Shown one piece after another: positions 11,614 to 24,529 of a stretch of 64,000 nt of DNA. Both the position numbers and the translations under genes were made by a program. Each line of letters begins with the position of its first letter. Position 1 is the first letter of the stretch. Origin of the DNA: Rhizophagus clarus (lineage: Eukaryota; Glomeromycota; Glomeromycetes; Glomerales; Glomeraceae); NCBI GenBank assembly GCA_015698045.1, contig BLAL01000295.1:186001-250000 (forward strand), given 5' to 3'. The notes beneath the pieces were generated by a model. It did not search any database, was not told where the DNA came from, and was given only the letters and a program-made list of their open reading frames with translations.

Positions 11614-13067
11614 ATGGATTCCGTCAAAATTTTATTAAACGACTTTCGACAAATTTATGAGAAAGCTGATGATTTTGACGTTGTTATTAATGTTGGAAAA
11701 GGAGAAAATTTTAAAAGTTTTAATGCTCATTCCGTAATTTTAAGAGCAAGATGTCCTTATTTTCGAAAGAAAAGGATAATGGCCGAATATCGTTTAGAAA
11801 ATTTTTCGCCTGAAGCTTTTGAATTTATTTTAAAGTAAGTGTATTTACAATTCCGTCTATAACTAGTATATTATTATTATTTAAATAAATAAATAAATAA
11901 ATAAGTAAACAAACAAACAAATATATTTATAGATATATTTATACGGGTGAATATAGTATCGAGAAGAATATAAATATGTTTCAAGTTCTTACTGCTTCCA
12001 ATGAATTAGAGCTTAAATATCTAATTAATTATGCTCAAGATTATATAATTCATAATGAAGAAGATTGGTCAGATGATAATATTATAAGAATGTATATTGA
12101 ATCAGTAAGATGTAATTTTACCAAACTTTCGAATTTTTATGGTGAACTCATCGCATTTCAGCCTTTATTATTATTTAATTCTCCATATTTCTATTCTTTG
12201 GATATTAATATTTTCTTGAAATTTCTTGAACGTAATGATATTAACATTGACGAGGTTGAAATTTGGGACAACATTATTAAATGGGGAACTGCGCAAAGAC
12301 CACAGCTCAATTTTGGTCCTTCAAATTATTCTAATCATGATTTTGGAGAATTACAACGTCGTTGCAATAATTTAATTTCAAAAGTCAAATTCTTTGGGAT
12401 AACTAGTGATGAATATCACGCATACATTTGTCCTTATAGGAAAATTTTACCATCTTTTATTGTTGATCAATTGGAAGAATTTTACTTAGTAAATGGAACC
12501 AGATTCCCTTATAACCCATTAAACATTAGAAACCCAAAATCCTATAGAGTTAATTCGCGTATTATCTCTATGGAACATCTTAGAATAATTACTGATTGGA
12601 TTACGAGAAAAAATAATACGAATATTTCATTATTACCAGTATTTTCTTATAAACTTTTACATAGTGGTATAGATGATGGAATGAGCGTCGAAGAATTTCA
12701 TGAAAATTGTGACGAAAAAGGACCCACGATAATCGTAATTAAAATAAAAAATTCACATGATATCATTGGTGGTTATAATCCATTTAGTTGGAGTTCTTCA
12801 GGATATTGGAAAGTAACGGATAAAAGTTTCATTTTTTCATTTAAAGATGGTTCTTTTAGAAATGAAATCTTAAGTCGTGTGAGAGATCGAAATACTGCGA
12901 TACATGATAATTTTAATTGTAATGTTGGATTCGGATATAGGGACCTTCTTTGGTTTAAAGGTGAATGTATATGTTCTAGTTATAATAGAAAAATTCTTGA
13001 AACTGGCAATTTTATTTTAGAAGATTTTGAAGTTTTTCAAGTAGTTAGAAAGACAGATTATTCTTAG
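11614..13067 (+). CDS. BTB-BACK-TLDc protein, 451 aa
   Basis: Exons 11614..11834 and 11933..13067 close in frame to 451 residues. The intron is phase 2 within the lysine codon before Y-I-Y-T-G, the family's standard position. The BTB domain (residues 8 to about 85) keeps D-F-D-V-V-I-N-V and A-H-S-V-I-L-R-A-R, but the segment after P-Y-F is about ten residues shorter than in the other copies. BACK follows (to about 210), then TLDc in the last 180 residues with I-I-G-G-Y-N-P-F-S-W and F-I-F-S-F. BTB-BACK proteins commonly act as Cullin-3 substrate adaptors, and TLDc proteins such as OXR1 and NCOA7 interact with V-ATPase. A role here is inferred only. The intron holds (aaat)n and (aaac)n microsatellites. 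Confidence 0.9.
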
Positions 13068-13674
13068 ATTTTGTCTTTTTGAATTTATTATAAAGTATGT
13101 ATTTTTATATATGTCATACAACTATTTTATAATAAATTTACACAATCTGTAAATAAATCCTAACGAAAAAAAATTTAGTCCAAAGTGATCATTTATGTAC
13201 ATCAAGTTAACTGGACGTACAATAAAACTTTACGAAACATCATTGTACGATCTTCGATCATACGAAACCTCATACAAAACCAAATTTTTGCAGATTGTAC
13301 AGTAGATTACATGATTATTCGCATTTCATGAAAAAGAATTTTCTTAATAAAGATAATACAATATCAATACGGAAAGTAGGGTAAATCTTTTTTTTTCATT
13401 TGTAATAAAACTTATTAAAATTTTACAATAACAATTAGTAAAGTTGTTGGTTGTCTAGTTAATTTTAGGAATCTTTTCCTCATTAATGAAATAGGCATGA
13501 TGATTGGTTAAATCTTCACGTTCAAACAGGAAAACAGGAAATTTAGTCTTAAGATTTGTTGCTCGATTAGGCATATATCGATAATTTTGTGACACATTAA
13601 AGTTAAGTCAAATCTTACTATATAACGCAAAAAAATTATATTTTTCTTTACTCTAAATTTTTTTTTCTCAGAAC
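13068..13674. other. Intergenic spacer
   Basis: Upstream region of the BTB gene at 13675. It ends in a T-rich stretch directly before the ATG. No other feature seen. Confidence 0.5.
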
Positions 13675-15315
13675 ATGTTTGCGTCACGGTCACTTCGTTC
13701 ACCTCGTTTTGCGCGAAACTGCTATAGCCCATTCATTAAGGAACGTGTCAATACTTCTTTTCTATCTGATGAACTTTCAGATGATGATGAATTTTACTTT
13801 GATGATGTGGATAGCACATATCACGACTTGGCAGGACTTTCAGATAATGAAAGTTTTCACTTTGGTTTACCTCGTTTGTCGAAAGACCTGACGAAACTAC
13901 TAGACAATAAAAAAAATTATGATTTTATAGTAAATGTTGATAAAAATGTCAATAGAAAAGCATTTTATCTACATTCAATTATTCTTGAAACAAGATCCGC
14001 TTATTTTGAAGATGTTCTTTCTAATGGGTTAGTAAAAAAAGAGAATAATACTTTTATTTTGGATTTTCCCGATATCTCTGTTAACGTGTTCAACATATTA
14101 GTAAGGTAATATGCAATTATAATAACATTTTTAACGCAGTAGATTAAATTTAACATTAAGACAAATCTTTGTTTTATTTAATTAAGATATATATATGGTG
14201 GTACCATTAATATTCGCCGCGAAGAGGCTACAGTTATTTTGAACCTTTTAATTGCTTGTGAAAAATTCAAGCTTAAAGAACTGTGTGATAATGTTCAAAA
14301 TTATCTCACCGTATATCATCACGAATGGATATTACAAAATATTATTTTAATTCAACAAGTCAGTTTTAAATATTCGGAGTTTACTCTATTACAAGATTAT
14401 TGGTCAACGATCGTTGGTGTACAACCTGAAATTGTATTTGAAGCTACTGATTTTACATCTATTGACAAAGAAGTGTTACTATCTCTTTATAGAAAAGAAG
14501 ATTTATATATTGAAGGATGTGATTTATGGGATCATATTATTCGTTGGGGTAAAGCTCAAAATACCGAATTACCAGAAGAAATTAAAAACTGGACATCAAA
14601 TGATTTTGATAATTTAAAAAAATCTATAGATGACTTTATACCTCATATTGATTTTTATGACATCTCATCTGAAGACTTTTTTTTTAAAGTCGTGCCTTAT
14701 AATACAGTTCTTTCTAATGATTTATATCAAGATATTTTAAAATATCATTTAGTAATAAATCGAAAACCAAGGTTTAATGATCTTACGGCTATTAATTCCA
14801 AACTGATTAATGATGAGCAAGCAATGCTCATTTCTTCTTGGATCCAAGGAAACAAAGAAAACAAGATATCGGATAAATTTGAAAAAGTTCACTATGAATT
14901 CCAATTGCTTACTCGTGGAAGTCGTGATGGATTCAAAAGAGAAACGTTTCATGCAATGTGTGATAATGAAGGTCCTACTATTACAATTATGAAATTACAA
15001 AATGAGACATCAATCCTTGGGGGCTATAATCCAATTAATTGGAATATTAATAAAAAAGGACGTTGGGAAAGAACTGCAACAAGTTTTATTTTTAGCATAG
15101 ATAAAGAAATAATTTTATCTAGAGTTCAAGTTTATAATAAGGCCATATATCAAGATGTGGGTGGTCCAAATTTTAATGATTTAATGTTACGGGGAACTTT
15201 TAATAAAAAACATGGTATGCATTATGCTAAAAATGCGTATGATCAAGCAATACATGATGAAGGGAATTTTATAGTAGAAGAGTATGAAGTCTTTAGTGTA
15301 ATTAAAAAAAGGTAA
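13675..15315 (+). CDS. BTB-BACK-TLDc protein with acidic N-terminal extension, 519 aa
   Basis: Exons 13675..14105 and 14187..15315 close in frame to 519 residues. The first ~66 residues are an extension absent from the paralogues: a basic start (S-R-S-L-R-S-P-R-F-A-R) and then an acidic stretch (D-E-L-S-D-D-D-E-F). The usual family start, L-P-R-L-S-K-D-L-T-K-L-L, begins near residue 65. The BTB domain runs to about 144 and BACK follows with L-W-D-H-I-I-R-W-G-K-A-Q. TLDc carries R-G-S-R-D-G-F and I-L-G-G-Y-N-P-I-N-W and ends at F-S-V-I-K-K-R. The ATG at 13675 is chosen because the frame stays open from it. The sequence just upstream (tttctcag) could instead be a splice acceptor, so the true start may lie in an unseen upstream exon. 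Confidence 0.88.
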
Positions 15316-15464
15316 TGATAGAATTTTTTTTCGTTTAACCTATATCTGATATATAGACTTTAATATTTTTGTGCAAATAATTTGTTTGTAAAGAAGAAAA
15401 TTATGTGTTACTACAAACAGATCTTATTTTGTTTTTTTTTTTTTTTTTTTTTCTTTCTGAAAAA

Positions 15465-16140
15465 AAAAAGCCAAGTCTTTAGGTAGTAAAAAGAATTATA
15501 ATTTTAGGAATTATTGGTAATAACAATAATAAAAGAAACATTTTGCACACATTCAATTCTACACTTATCGTACTTTGAAAATCTTTCTAATGGACAACCG
15601 ATAAAATGAATAATCATTTTCTTTTTTTTTTTGATCTTCTCATGCAATTGATGCAAAATTTTTATTAATTTCATTTTAGACATATTTATCTGGCAAGACT
15701 AGATATTTTGAACCTTGTAAAAAGTGATCACTTTTTTTTTTACTTTTCGCGATTACTATTAAATTTGTCGATTTTGTTCTCGCTTACTTCTTTTCTGACG
15801 TGTGATATATGTATCTTTTTCAGCATAATCATTATATTCATCATCGTAATTACGATCATATATAGTTAATTTGTATCTCATTCATTCTTTAACAACGGCT
15901 CAAAGAATTGCGCGACTCTGTTCAAGATTATCTTATCATACATCATAAACTTGGATCTTTCAAAATATTGTTTTGTAATTTATATAGACGAGTAATATCA
16001 AATATTCGGAATTAAAGTACAAAATTATGGGACGAAACTGCTATGAAATTTTATTCATCACTTATAGCTGTGGATAGAGAGCAGCATCATTATTAGCTAT
16101 TTATGGACGAAAACGATCTGTGGGTCATCTTATCGGGTAA
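15465..16140 (+). pseudogene. Decayed BTB-BACK gene
   Basis: 15465-15640 is a corrupted copy of a BTB first exon; traces of L-H-T-F-N-S-T and the N-N-N-N-K-R-N stretch align with the neighbours. 15895-16140 matches the start of exon 2: K-E-L-R-D-S-V-Q-D-Y-L, H-H-K-L-G-S-F-Q-N, then pieces of the W-x-x-T...Q-P-E-I-L-F region. Frames are broken and the TLDc part is missing. It lies between two intact + copies. Confidence 0.7.
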
Positions 16141-16804
16141 TGCTTGTTTAAAAAAAATTACAGACACACGGCAGAAATGCAGAAAGAATAATATCATTCT
16201 TATGTTGTACGCGCCAATCATAACGAACATTATTTTTATTTAATTTTTCTTGTTCTGAATTACTCTTCATGTAAGTGAAAAATATGTTTGTGATCCCGTA
16301 AATCCTGAAAACGAGTAAGATCTCTAGATAAGAGTTGTTTAAAATTAATAAGTTTGTACATATTTATGAAATGATCATGAATTCATCAATCTGTTTATTA
16401 ATCCTTTCTTCAGGTTTTCGATTAACTGTTCTTCAGCTTTATTAGTTTTTATCGATCTCTTTTAACTGTATGTGAAAAATGAAAAGTTTTAGTCTTTAGA
16501 AAAAAAAAGTTTTAAATTGGTATACATACAAATACTTACACATACTTAACAGTTGAATAAACTTTCGTAAATAATAATGTGATGATTCGATGATTCTTGA
16601 TAAATAAACTCTCATAATTATGCAATTTTTCATTCGTACAAGTTGATCGGCGAATCAAAGTAACGTGTGAGATGACATTTTATGTCGAAACCCGATTATC
16701 ATTGCTAAACTGATATATAAACATCAAAGTTCCGTATTAATTTTCCTTTGAATTTTATTTTTATTTTTATTTTTTTTTTTTAAAAAAAAAAAAAGAAAAA
16801 AAAA
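16141..16804. other. Intergenic spacer with upstream T/A tract
   Basis: No gene seen. The last 40 bases before the ATG at 16805 are a T run followed by an A run, able to fold back. The same arrangement occurs before several BTB copies in this window. Confidence 0.55.
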
Positions 16805-18282
16805 ATGGCCGCACAGTTTTTACCCTACTTGTCACAAGACTTAACAAAACTCTTGGATAATAAAAAGAATTATGATTTTATAATTAACGTTGGTAATGGC
16901 AATAACGGAAAAGAATTTTGCGCACATTCAATCATTCTTGAAACAAGGTCCATTTACTTTGAAGATGCTCTTTCTAATGGAGTGGCAAGAAAAGTGAATA
17001 ATAATTTTGTTTTAGATTTTCCTGATATCTCTGTTAACTTGTTCAATATTTTAATCAGGTAATAAAAATTAAAATATGATACGATTAAATTGAATAAAAT
17101 CTTTTTTTTATAAATATTTTTTAATTTAGATATATTTATGGTGGTACCATCAATATTGATCATAACGAGGCTGCAGATGTTTTGAACCTTTTAATTGCTT
17201 GCGAAAAGCTCAGGCTTAAAGAATTGTACGATTATATTCAAGATTACCTTATCGTGCATCATCAAACTTGGCTCTTTCAAAATTTTGTTTTAATTCAACA
17301 AGTCGGTTTTAAATATTCTGAATTTACAAAATTACAAAATTATTGGACAAAAACTGTTTGTGAACAGCCTGAAATTCTATTCAATGCTACCGATTTTACA
17401 TCCATAGGCAAAGAAGAATTATTGTCTGTTTGTAAAGATGAAAATTTGTGCACAGAAGAAAATAAATTATGGGATCATATCATTCGTTGGGGTAAAGCTC
17501 AAAATAATGAATTACCAGAGGAGATTAATAACTGGACAACAAATGATTTTAATATTTTAAAGAAAACTATAGATGATTTTTTACCTAATATTAGATTTTA
17601 CGATATCTCATCTGACGATTTTTATTATAAAATCATGCCTTATAGTATGATTCTTCCAAATGAAATTTATCGAGAACTTTCAGGATATCATTTGGTATCA
17701 AATTGGCAACCAAAATTTAATAATTTTATGCCAAGAAAAAATATCCCGACTATTGATTCTAAACTGATAAATAGTGAACAAGCAGCATTGATTTCTTCTT
17801 GGATTCAAGGGAATAATGATAACAAAATTTCAAATAAATTTAAAAAAATTTATTATGAATTTCAGTTGGTCACCCGTGGTAGTCGTGATGGATTTACAAA
17901 AACCATATTTCATAAAAAGTGTGATAATAAAGGTCCGACAATCACAATCGTAAGACTAAAAGGAGAAACATCAATTCTTGGAGGTTATAATCCAATTAAT
18001 TGGGATGTTAGTAAAAGTGGAAGTTGGGAAAAAACTTCAGACAGTTTTATTTTTAATTTAGATAAAGAAATAATTTTATCCAGAGTCCAAAATTATGACA
18101 ACGCTATACTCCAAAATAATGGTGGTCCAAACTTCCAAGATTTACGATTTATGAGTACTTTTAATGTAAGTGATGGTGTAGAATGTATTAAAAGTAGTTA
18201 TAATCAAAAAATACACGCAGAAGGAAATTTTATTGCTAATGAATATGAAGTTTTTAGTGTGGCCAGAAAAAGAAACCATTAA
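16805..18282 (+). CDS. BTB-BACK-TLDc protein, 468 aa
   Basis: Exons 16805..17058 and 17130..18282 close in frame to 468 residues. The protein starts with the common family form M-A-A-Q-F-L-P-Y-L-S-Q-D-L-T-K-L-L. BTB occupies residues 15-85 (N-Y-D-F-I-I-N-V, A-H-S-I-I-L-E-T-R). BACK has L-W-D-H-I-I-R-W-G-K-A-Q and F-L-P-N-I-R-F-Y-D-I-S-S-D-D-F. TLDc spans about 285-466 with R-G-S-R-D-G-F, C-D-N-K-G-P-T-I-T-I and I-L-G-G-Y-N-P-I-N-W. This is the clearest canonical member, and closest in sequence to the copies at 13675 and 44849-46398. A homopolymer T/A foldback immediately precedes the ATG. Confidence 0.92.
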
Positions 18283-18559
18283 TTTTCTTTTTCGTTTAAT
18301 TTGTATCAGGGTCAAATGTTAAATTTTCATTTGAAAAATATGATTGATTTGAGGATTTGAATAAACTCAACAATTTATGAGCAACTTTTAAATCAAGTTT
18401 CTAAGTTGCTTTTTTTTGAATTTAGATAATTATAATAATTAATGTTCACAGTTAATTAATAAAGATACATCGCTTCATTGAAAATAAAAAGACATAAATT
18501 TCTACTCCATATTATTGCTCACATATATCCTATCTATGAGTAATCAAGTAATCATAATT

Positions 18560-18790
18560 GTCAATATGACGAGTATATTAAGATATCAGACGATCTTCAT
18601 CTGCAATATTTCTATAAGCTGATTAATAATAAACAAGCAGTATTGAATTTTATTCAAGAAACAATCGTTATGAATTTTAATTAATTGAGAAAGGTGTGAT
18701 GAAATTGAAAAAAAATGATGAACTGGAGATTTAATGCGACATAAAATGTGTGAAACAAGAAATGAATTTTAAATAATATAATTATGATAA
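18560..18790 (+). pseudogene. Fragment of a decayed TLDc-type gene
   Basis: Around 18620-18660 the plus strand resembles the family segment K-L-I-N-x-E-Q-A-x-L-I-S-S-W-I-Q-G. Around 18715-18760 there is a trace of D-G-F-x-x-x-x-F-H-K-M-C-D. No frame survives. It is most likely the rest of another BTB-BACK-TLDc copy downstream of the gene ending at 18282. Confidence 0.45.
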
Positions 18791-19290
18791 ATGTTATTAA
18801 AACTATTAGCTTTATCATCCCTGCTGTTGAATGGGAAGAAGACTATTAATAATATATGGAAATCCTTTTCTAAAAGCTGATTTAATTATCAGTACGAAAA
18901 TTTTTTATTTAGAATTACGAGATTGTATAACGAACGAGGATGTTGAAATTACCTTCATCAACTGAAACGAAATTTTTATAATAAACTGAATGTAAATGTT
19001 ATACAGTATGTTACATTGGCACATATCATATATAATTTGTCCTCGGGAAATATTAAATTCGCCTAAACCGGATCCCGGCTTAAAATTTACCGAGAGGTTT
19101 GATGATCGTGAGTTCGTGACGTTAACTTTATAACGTTTAGTATATATAAGAATATACTATAAGCAAATTATGTAGCATTGTAGCTTAAATTTGTAGAGAA
19201 AATAAATAACAGATAATGTACAAAAAAAAAATGAAATATATAGGGCTAAATTAAATAAAATAAACCGAGAATCTTTGAACATTTTTGAAT
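18791..19290. other. Intergenic spacer
   Basis: AT-rich, no coding signal recognised. This is the boundary between the BTB block and the NmrA-like block. Confidence 0.45.
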
Positions 19291-20260
19291 AGTGTGATCG
19301 TTGTAAACGGATCTACTGGTAAATGTTTATGTTAAACGTAAATTAAACTACGACCAATTAACGTTAAATCCCCAGATTAAAAGTGCTCAAGGTGGGTCCG
19401 TTGCTAATTCACTTCTCTTTACGGGAAATTATAGAGTTCGAGCATTAACTCGTAATCCGGATTTATAAATCGAAAGCATTGGCATCTAAAGGAACTGAAG
19501 ATTTTAAATGTAATTTACCAATTAGCGGTGCTGATATTGCTTGGATTGTTACTAATTTCTGAGATCCAGTAAATAATAATAAGACATACATATTTTTATA
19601 TGGTGTAATAATGAGAAATTTCTAATAATATTTAAATAAATTTAGTGAAAATGTTAACGAAGAAGAAAGGCAAGGTAAAATAATTGAGTTGATTTGTTAA
19701 TTTATAGGTGAATATCTAAATTTTTTGTTTTTGTATAAAAATTTGAAATTTGTAAGTTTATATCTCAACATAAAATGGTTCACAGTTGTCGTTTCTACCG
19801 TTGAATCTGGAGGAAAATATATCAGGACATCAGTAATTCCAAATGTGACATTTGTCTATCTTAGTTCTTACAGCCAAAATATTGGAGTTAATATAATTTT
19901 GATTCCGAGTGGAAATGAGTAAGTTGAATTTGCTATTTCTTATTTAGATCAGTTTCCTATTATCGATGATCAAACTTAGTCAGAGAAAAAAATAAATAAA
20001 TTTTTTTCTAGTCTATTACGAAAATTATTGAGGAAGATCCAGCTAAATGGAACGGTAAAAGGGTCCCTGTTGCTGCCGAATTTGTTACCATGAAACATAT
20101 TGTTGATGTATTGACCAAAGGTAAATAAAAATATTTATATAAATACCGTAAAGGAATTTAACGGCTCAACGATTTCTTAATGTAATGTAGTTTACCGGGA
20201 AAAAAACAAATTAAAAACCGAGTGATGATGATATCGCAAAATTAGAACCTCCATTCCATG
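19291..20260 (+). pseudogene. Decayed NmrA-like gene
   Basis: Exon-by-exon remnants follow the intact family. V-I-V-V-N-G-S-T-G lies near 19295-19320. Exon 2, with A-Q-G-G-S-V-A-N-S-L, runs from about 19385, carries a frame break after N-P-D-L and lacks a block around L-P-I-S-G. It ends with a stop where W-D is expected. Pieces of exons 4 (E-S-G-G-K-Y), 5 (E-E-D-P-A-K-W-N-G-K) and 6 (E..D-D-D-I-A-K-L) follow, and exon 7 is not recognisable. It is a dead copy upstream of the intact gene at 20685. Confidence 0.8.
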
Positions 20261-20615
20261 TGCTCGGTGCTCCATAAACAATGAGCAAATGAAAAAATAT
20301 AAAAATAATAAATTCTTTCTCATCTTTTTTTTAAATTCTTTTTTTTTTTTTATAGCTTAAATTTGGAGTTTCGAAAAGAGTAATGAACCGAGATTAGAGT
20401 TGTGGCGTAACTGTGTAACTAGTTACTACCTTGAACAGAGCATGAGAATAAATAACGAAATAAGTTGACGAAATGGCGGTTTATTTTGTGAAACGTAACG
20501 TAATCAAATACAGGTAGCTTATCTTTTTTTACAGATCTTTTACGCTATATTTGTATATTTATTCCATATAAACTTCAGTCGATTAATAATTAATAATCAT
20601 TCCATATATATTAAA

Positions 20616-20627
20616 TTGATTAATAAT
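20616..20627 (+). promoter_or_regulatory. Shared upstream motif ttgattaataat
   Basis: The 12-mer lies 58 bases before the ATG of the NmrA-like gene at 20685. Identical copies stand before the intact genes at 27360 and 31988, and an 11-base match stands before the decayed copy at 33927. Regulatory meaning is inferred from recurrence only. In this AT-rich DNA similar words also occur by chance. Confidence 0.4.
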
Positions 20628-20684
20628 AACAAAATTATAAATATGGGTTGAATACCATCTAATTAAAAAATATACTTTTTAAGT

Positions 20685-22103
20685 ATGTCTCAAAAACCCT
20701 TGGTCGTTGTAACCGGAGCTACTGGTAGATGATTTTTGAGTTTAAATCACATGAGATCGACGTTTACATTAAAATCTCAAAATTAGGTGCTCAGGGTGGA
20801 TCCGTTGCTAACTCCCTCCTCGCTACCGGACGTTACAGAGTTCGGGCATTATCTCGTAACCCGGATTCGGATAAAGCAAAAGCATTGGCATCTAAAGGAG
20901 CTGAGGTAGTCAAATTTGATATAACTGTTAAAGAAGACATTAAGAGTGCTTTAAGCGGTGCTGATATCGCTTGGTTAGTTACTAATTTCTGGGATAAAGT
21001 AAGTAATAAGAATATGTTAGTCATACTTATTTTTTTTTTCGTATCACGTGAATAATTTATTGAGATATTTATAAATTTAGTCATTAGTTGCTGTTGATTT
21101 TGGTGAAGAAGAAAGATTAGGTAAATTATTTGCTGATATCGCTAAAGAAGAAGGAATTAACTGGTTAATTTACAGGTGATCATAAATTTCTATATTTTTT
21201 TATTTCTTTATTAAATTTGAAAATCAATATATTTAAGTAAAAGTATTACGACAGTTCTCTCCCTGATTGTACTGCCGAATCTGGTGGAAAATATCCCGAT
21301 GTTATCCAATTTACTGGTAAAAATCATGTAGAACAATACATTAGGACATTGGGAATTCCGAATGCAACATTTATCTATCTCGGATTCTATAATCAGAATT
21401 TGGGAACTAACACACCTTTGATTCCGAATGAGAATGGTGAAATTGAAATTGCTCTTCCTTATCTAGAGGAAAATGATCAGCTTCCTGTGGTCGATGCCGA
21501 AAGCGACACTGGTGTACGTGTTTATTTGTTGATATTTTTCTTTTCTTTTTGTTTTCTTTTTTTTTTTTTAAAAGAATCTATATTAAAAAAAAAAAAAATT
21601 TCTAGCCAATTATCGCAAAAATTATCGAGGAAGGACCTGATAAATGGAACGGTAAAAAAGTTCCGGTTGCTTCCGAATATGTTACTATGAAACATATTGC
21701 TGATGTATTGTCCGAAGGTAAATATAAATAATTTTATAAATACTGTATAATTTATTTAAAGAAAATTAACAAATTCAAATTATTTTTTTTAATCTAGTTA
21801 CCGGAAAAAAATATAAAGTGAGAACTTTAGACGATAAAGGTGTCGCCGAAAAAATTCCACATAAAAACAACGAACAAATAAAACAAATGGTAAGTTAAAA
21901 AAAATCAAACAAATGTTATGAATTCTTTCTCGTTCTTTATTAATATGATATCTTTTTTGATTTTATAGTTCAAATTTGAAAAAGAATTTGGACTTTTTGG
22001 AACGGATAATGAAGTTAAAGACATTTCTATTGCCAAGAAACTACATCCAAACATTAAAGCCTTCGAGCAATATGCACGTGAAACTTTCGGAAAACATAAA
22101 TAG
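20685..22103 (+). CDS. NmrA-like NAD(P)-binding family protein, 314 aa
   Basis: Seven exons: 20685..20724, 20787..20998, 21081..21175, 21255..21513, 21606..21717, 21798..21889, 21969..22103, all GT-AG, closing in frame to 314 residues. The N-terminus carries the Rossmann glycine motif T-G-A-T-G-A-Q-G-G-S-V-A-N-S-L-L. Intron 1 cuts that motif, because exon 1 is only 40 nt. Other family marks are R-A-L-S-R-N-P-D-S-D-K-A, G-A-D-I-A-W-L-V-T-N-F-W and N-H-V-E-Q-Y-I. NmrA-like proteins (fungal NmrA, human NMRAL1/HSCARG) bind NAD(P) without clear dehydrogenase activity and act as redox-responsive regulators. That role is inferred here. First of three intact tandem copies. Confidence 0.93.
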
Positions 22104-22769
22104 AAAGTGTTAAATATGTTCATAGATAGCGACATATGCGTTATGATAACTGTAATAATTTATATTTATTACATACATAAACATGGATTAAAACGTAAAT
22201 CGAAAAAGAAACAGGAAATTAAAAATATTATATTGAAATTTCACAACTCATGGTATCGCAATATGATACAAAATTCTACAGTAAAATTATAACATGACTA
22301 TAGGCCTGATCATTTGCGAATCGCGAAATTTTTCGTGTAAAACATAATACTCTAATGATTTTCCCATTTCTTATTTACAAAGATATTTTTAAATATGAAT
22401 TTTGAAAGAAACTTAAAATTGCTTTTTTAATACTCCATATTATTCTATTATTTTTTTTTTATAGAATGTTTGTAATTAGGGTGGCTTAGCATTAACATGT
22501 GATCTACACAATCCATCGAAAGACAAAATATGAAAATCCTAAAATTTTATTAATAAAAAGTCTTATTAAAAGATTTACTATTTTAATTAATTGAATTTTT
22601 CTATTTGTTTATAGGAAAAAATATTAATATAAGTATAATTTTGAAATTGACACTTTAAAAAATAAAACCATAATTTAATTCGGATTTTGTATTTCAGTAT
22701 TATCTGTTATGTTATCGGGATTCGGGATTAATAAATTTCGATTACGTTAATTTAGTTAATTTAGGATTA
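22104..22769. other. Intergenic spacer
   Basis: No gene or terminal repeats recognised in this AT-rich stretch. Confidence 0.45.
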
Positions 22770-24480
22770 TTATATACTGTCAAAAACATTCCTAGAGTGT
22801 AAAGGAGATAAGGTGGTGAGTAACGTTAATGTCTTGACTGTTGTATGAATTTTCCTGGAAGATTTTGATGAGATCCATCTGATCCGGTCAAAGGATTGTA
22901 TTTGACTGGATGATTTGTTTGCGAGAAGAATTATTACAATAAGATCCAGTCTCTTCTGTTTGTAATTGACGGGATTGGTTAGAATGATCATACCGTTTAG
23001 GACTGTTTAAAGTATCTCTCTTTAGACGTACCTAATGTCATAAACCCGCGTATAATATATAGTTCATTAAACACTATTGTATCGTATATCCCTTAAACTT
23101 ATATATTACAATACCTGCTAGTACTTACGGGTATCATACAACCCTTTAGATCGCATAAATTTTAAAAGACCCGTAGTATTCTAGGCAATATTAAATGATA
23201 CGCAGGCTTGACTTGTTAACCAATTGTGGTGAGAATCAGAGCCTTTTAAAATGGTACGTTTGGTAAGTCGATCACAAGTAAGTGTTTCATTGGACAATGA
23301 GAGGAATTTGTTCATGTTTAAGGAAAATTGAACTGTTTCGTTACAGTGTTGAGGGCTTTGTGATGGTAACTGGATGTTTAATTTCTGTGCAATATGTTTT
23401 GGCGGTGTGAAGGTTTCTTATTTAGAAAGAGATGATTTTTGAGTAGGTTTACCATTCATGGTTAGAGTTCAGTCTATTTGGTTGATGATATTTATTAAAG
23501 AAGTATTGTTGTAAAGTTATTGAATTAGAGTTTTAGCCCATTTTCTGATATTCTTCTTATCGATGATGAAATCGTTCCATGAGAAGTACTTCGTTTTTCT
23601 AAGAAAGTTGAGTTAATTGATAAATTTGTGATGGGATCGTTAAATCTCCTAAATAAACTTTTACCTTGTGAAAGAAATTTCTAATTATAGTTTTATAATT
23701 TTTTTGTGTACACAAATCCATATAAATAGCTATTAATCTTTTGAAAATTTCTCGGGAGTAAGGCTAACGAAGCTTGAATCTCATCTAACCGTTCATAGAG
23801 GGTAAGTTGTAATTTGATCAGAAAGGTCGAAGAGCTGCTAGTAAAAGAGAGGTTTGTTGCAATACTATATCTGATTAGATTGTGATAAGAATTATTATTA
23901 GTGAGAGGTAATATATGCGGACGAAGAATTAGGGATATTAGTAGAGAATGGACAATTAATTTGTATGTGGATATTATAAGCCAATATTCTAAGGATGTAA
24001 AAGGATGGTCTGAAATTTTAATATTGGGAAGACTGACTAAAACTTTATGGGATCTAATTTTTGATTGGGATAGAATGTTAATTCTTGTTATCAGTTTTAC
24101 GATTTAGATCTAGAGTCTATGCTGTAATATGGTATACGTACATTGATAATATACGCTCATTTAAGTGGATGGTTGTTCCTGTTCTACTACTGATGTTAGA
24201 ATATAATGTTCCCTGTAAATACATAAAAAATTTTTGGGATAGTTATAGTTCTAACGTTATAATTGAATTTGTCTCTTCTCTGAACCGGCTCACGCTATTC
24301 CTATCTTATAAAGATTATTAAACCTAATTCAGCACCTCTCTACAACGACAGTTGAATAGTTCGTATCCCGGCAACAGGATTCACCGTTCATTGATTGGGT
24401 GCGTAGGATTTATTAGGCGGAAATGGAGATGATGGTTGTAAGAGTTTCTATTAAAATACGACAGAATGTTTCACGTTCAT
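22770..24480 (-). mobile_element. Possible LINE remnant, strongly decayed
   Basis: The base composition is less AT-rich than the flanks. On the minus strand there are several protein-like stretches separated by stops, such as K-I-S-D-H-P-F-T near 24020 and D-R-I-R-W-I-S-S-K near 22890. An S-D-H motif is the usual end of a LINE endonuclease domain, and the order would fit a non-LTR element read right to left. No reverse-transcriptase catalytic motif (Y/F-x-D-D) was found. This is a weak call; any decayed coding sequence would look similar. Confidence 0.25.
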
Positions 24481-24529
24481 TTATGTTTTTGAGGTTAACA
24501 TTATTCCGAGCGATCTGCTCGGTAGGTAG

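Noticed and set aside
13508-13732. Minus-strand 74-residue frame
   Set aside because: It overlaps the start of the BTB gene at 13675 in antisense and has no recognisable content.
22770-24480. Virus-like or LTR-type element
   Set aside because: No flanking long direct repeats, no protease, integrase or capsid motif. Only weak LINE-like traces were seen.
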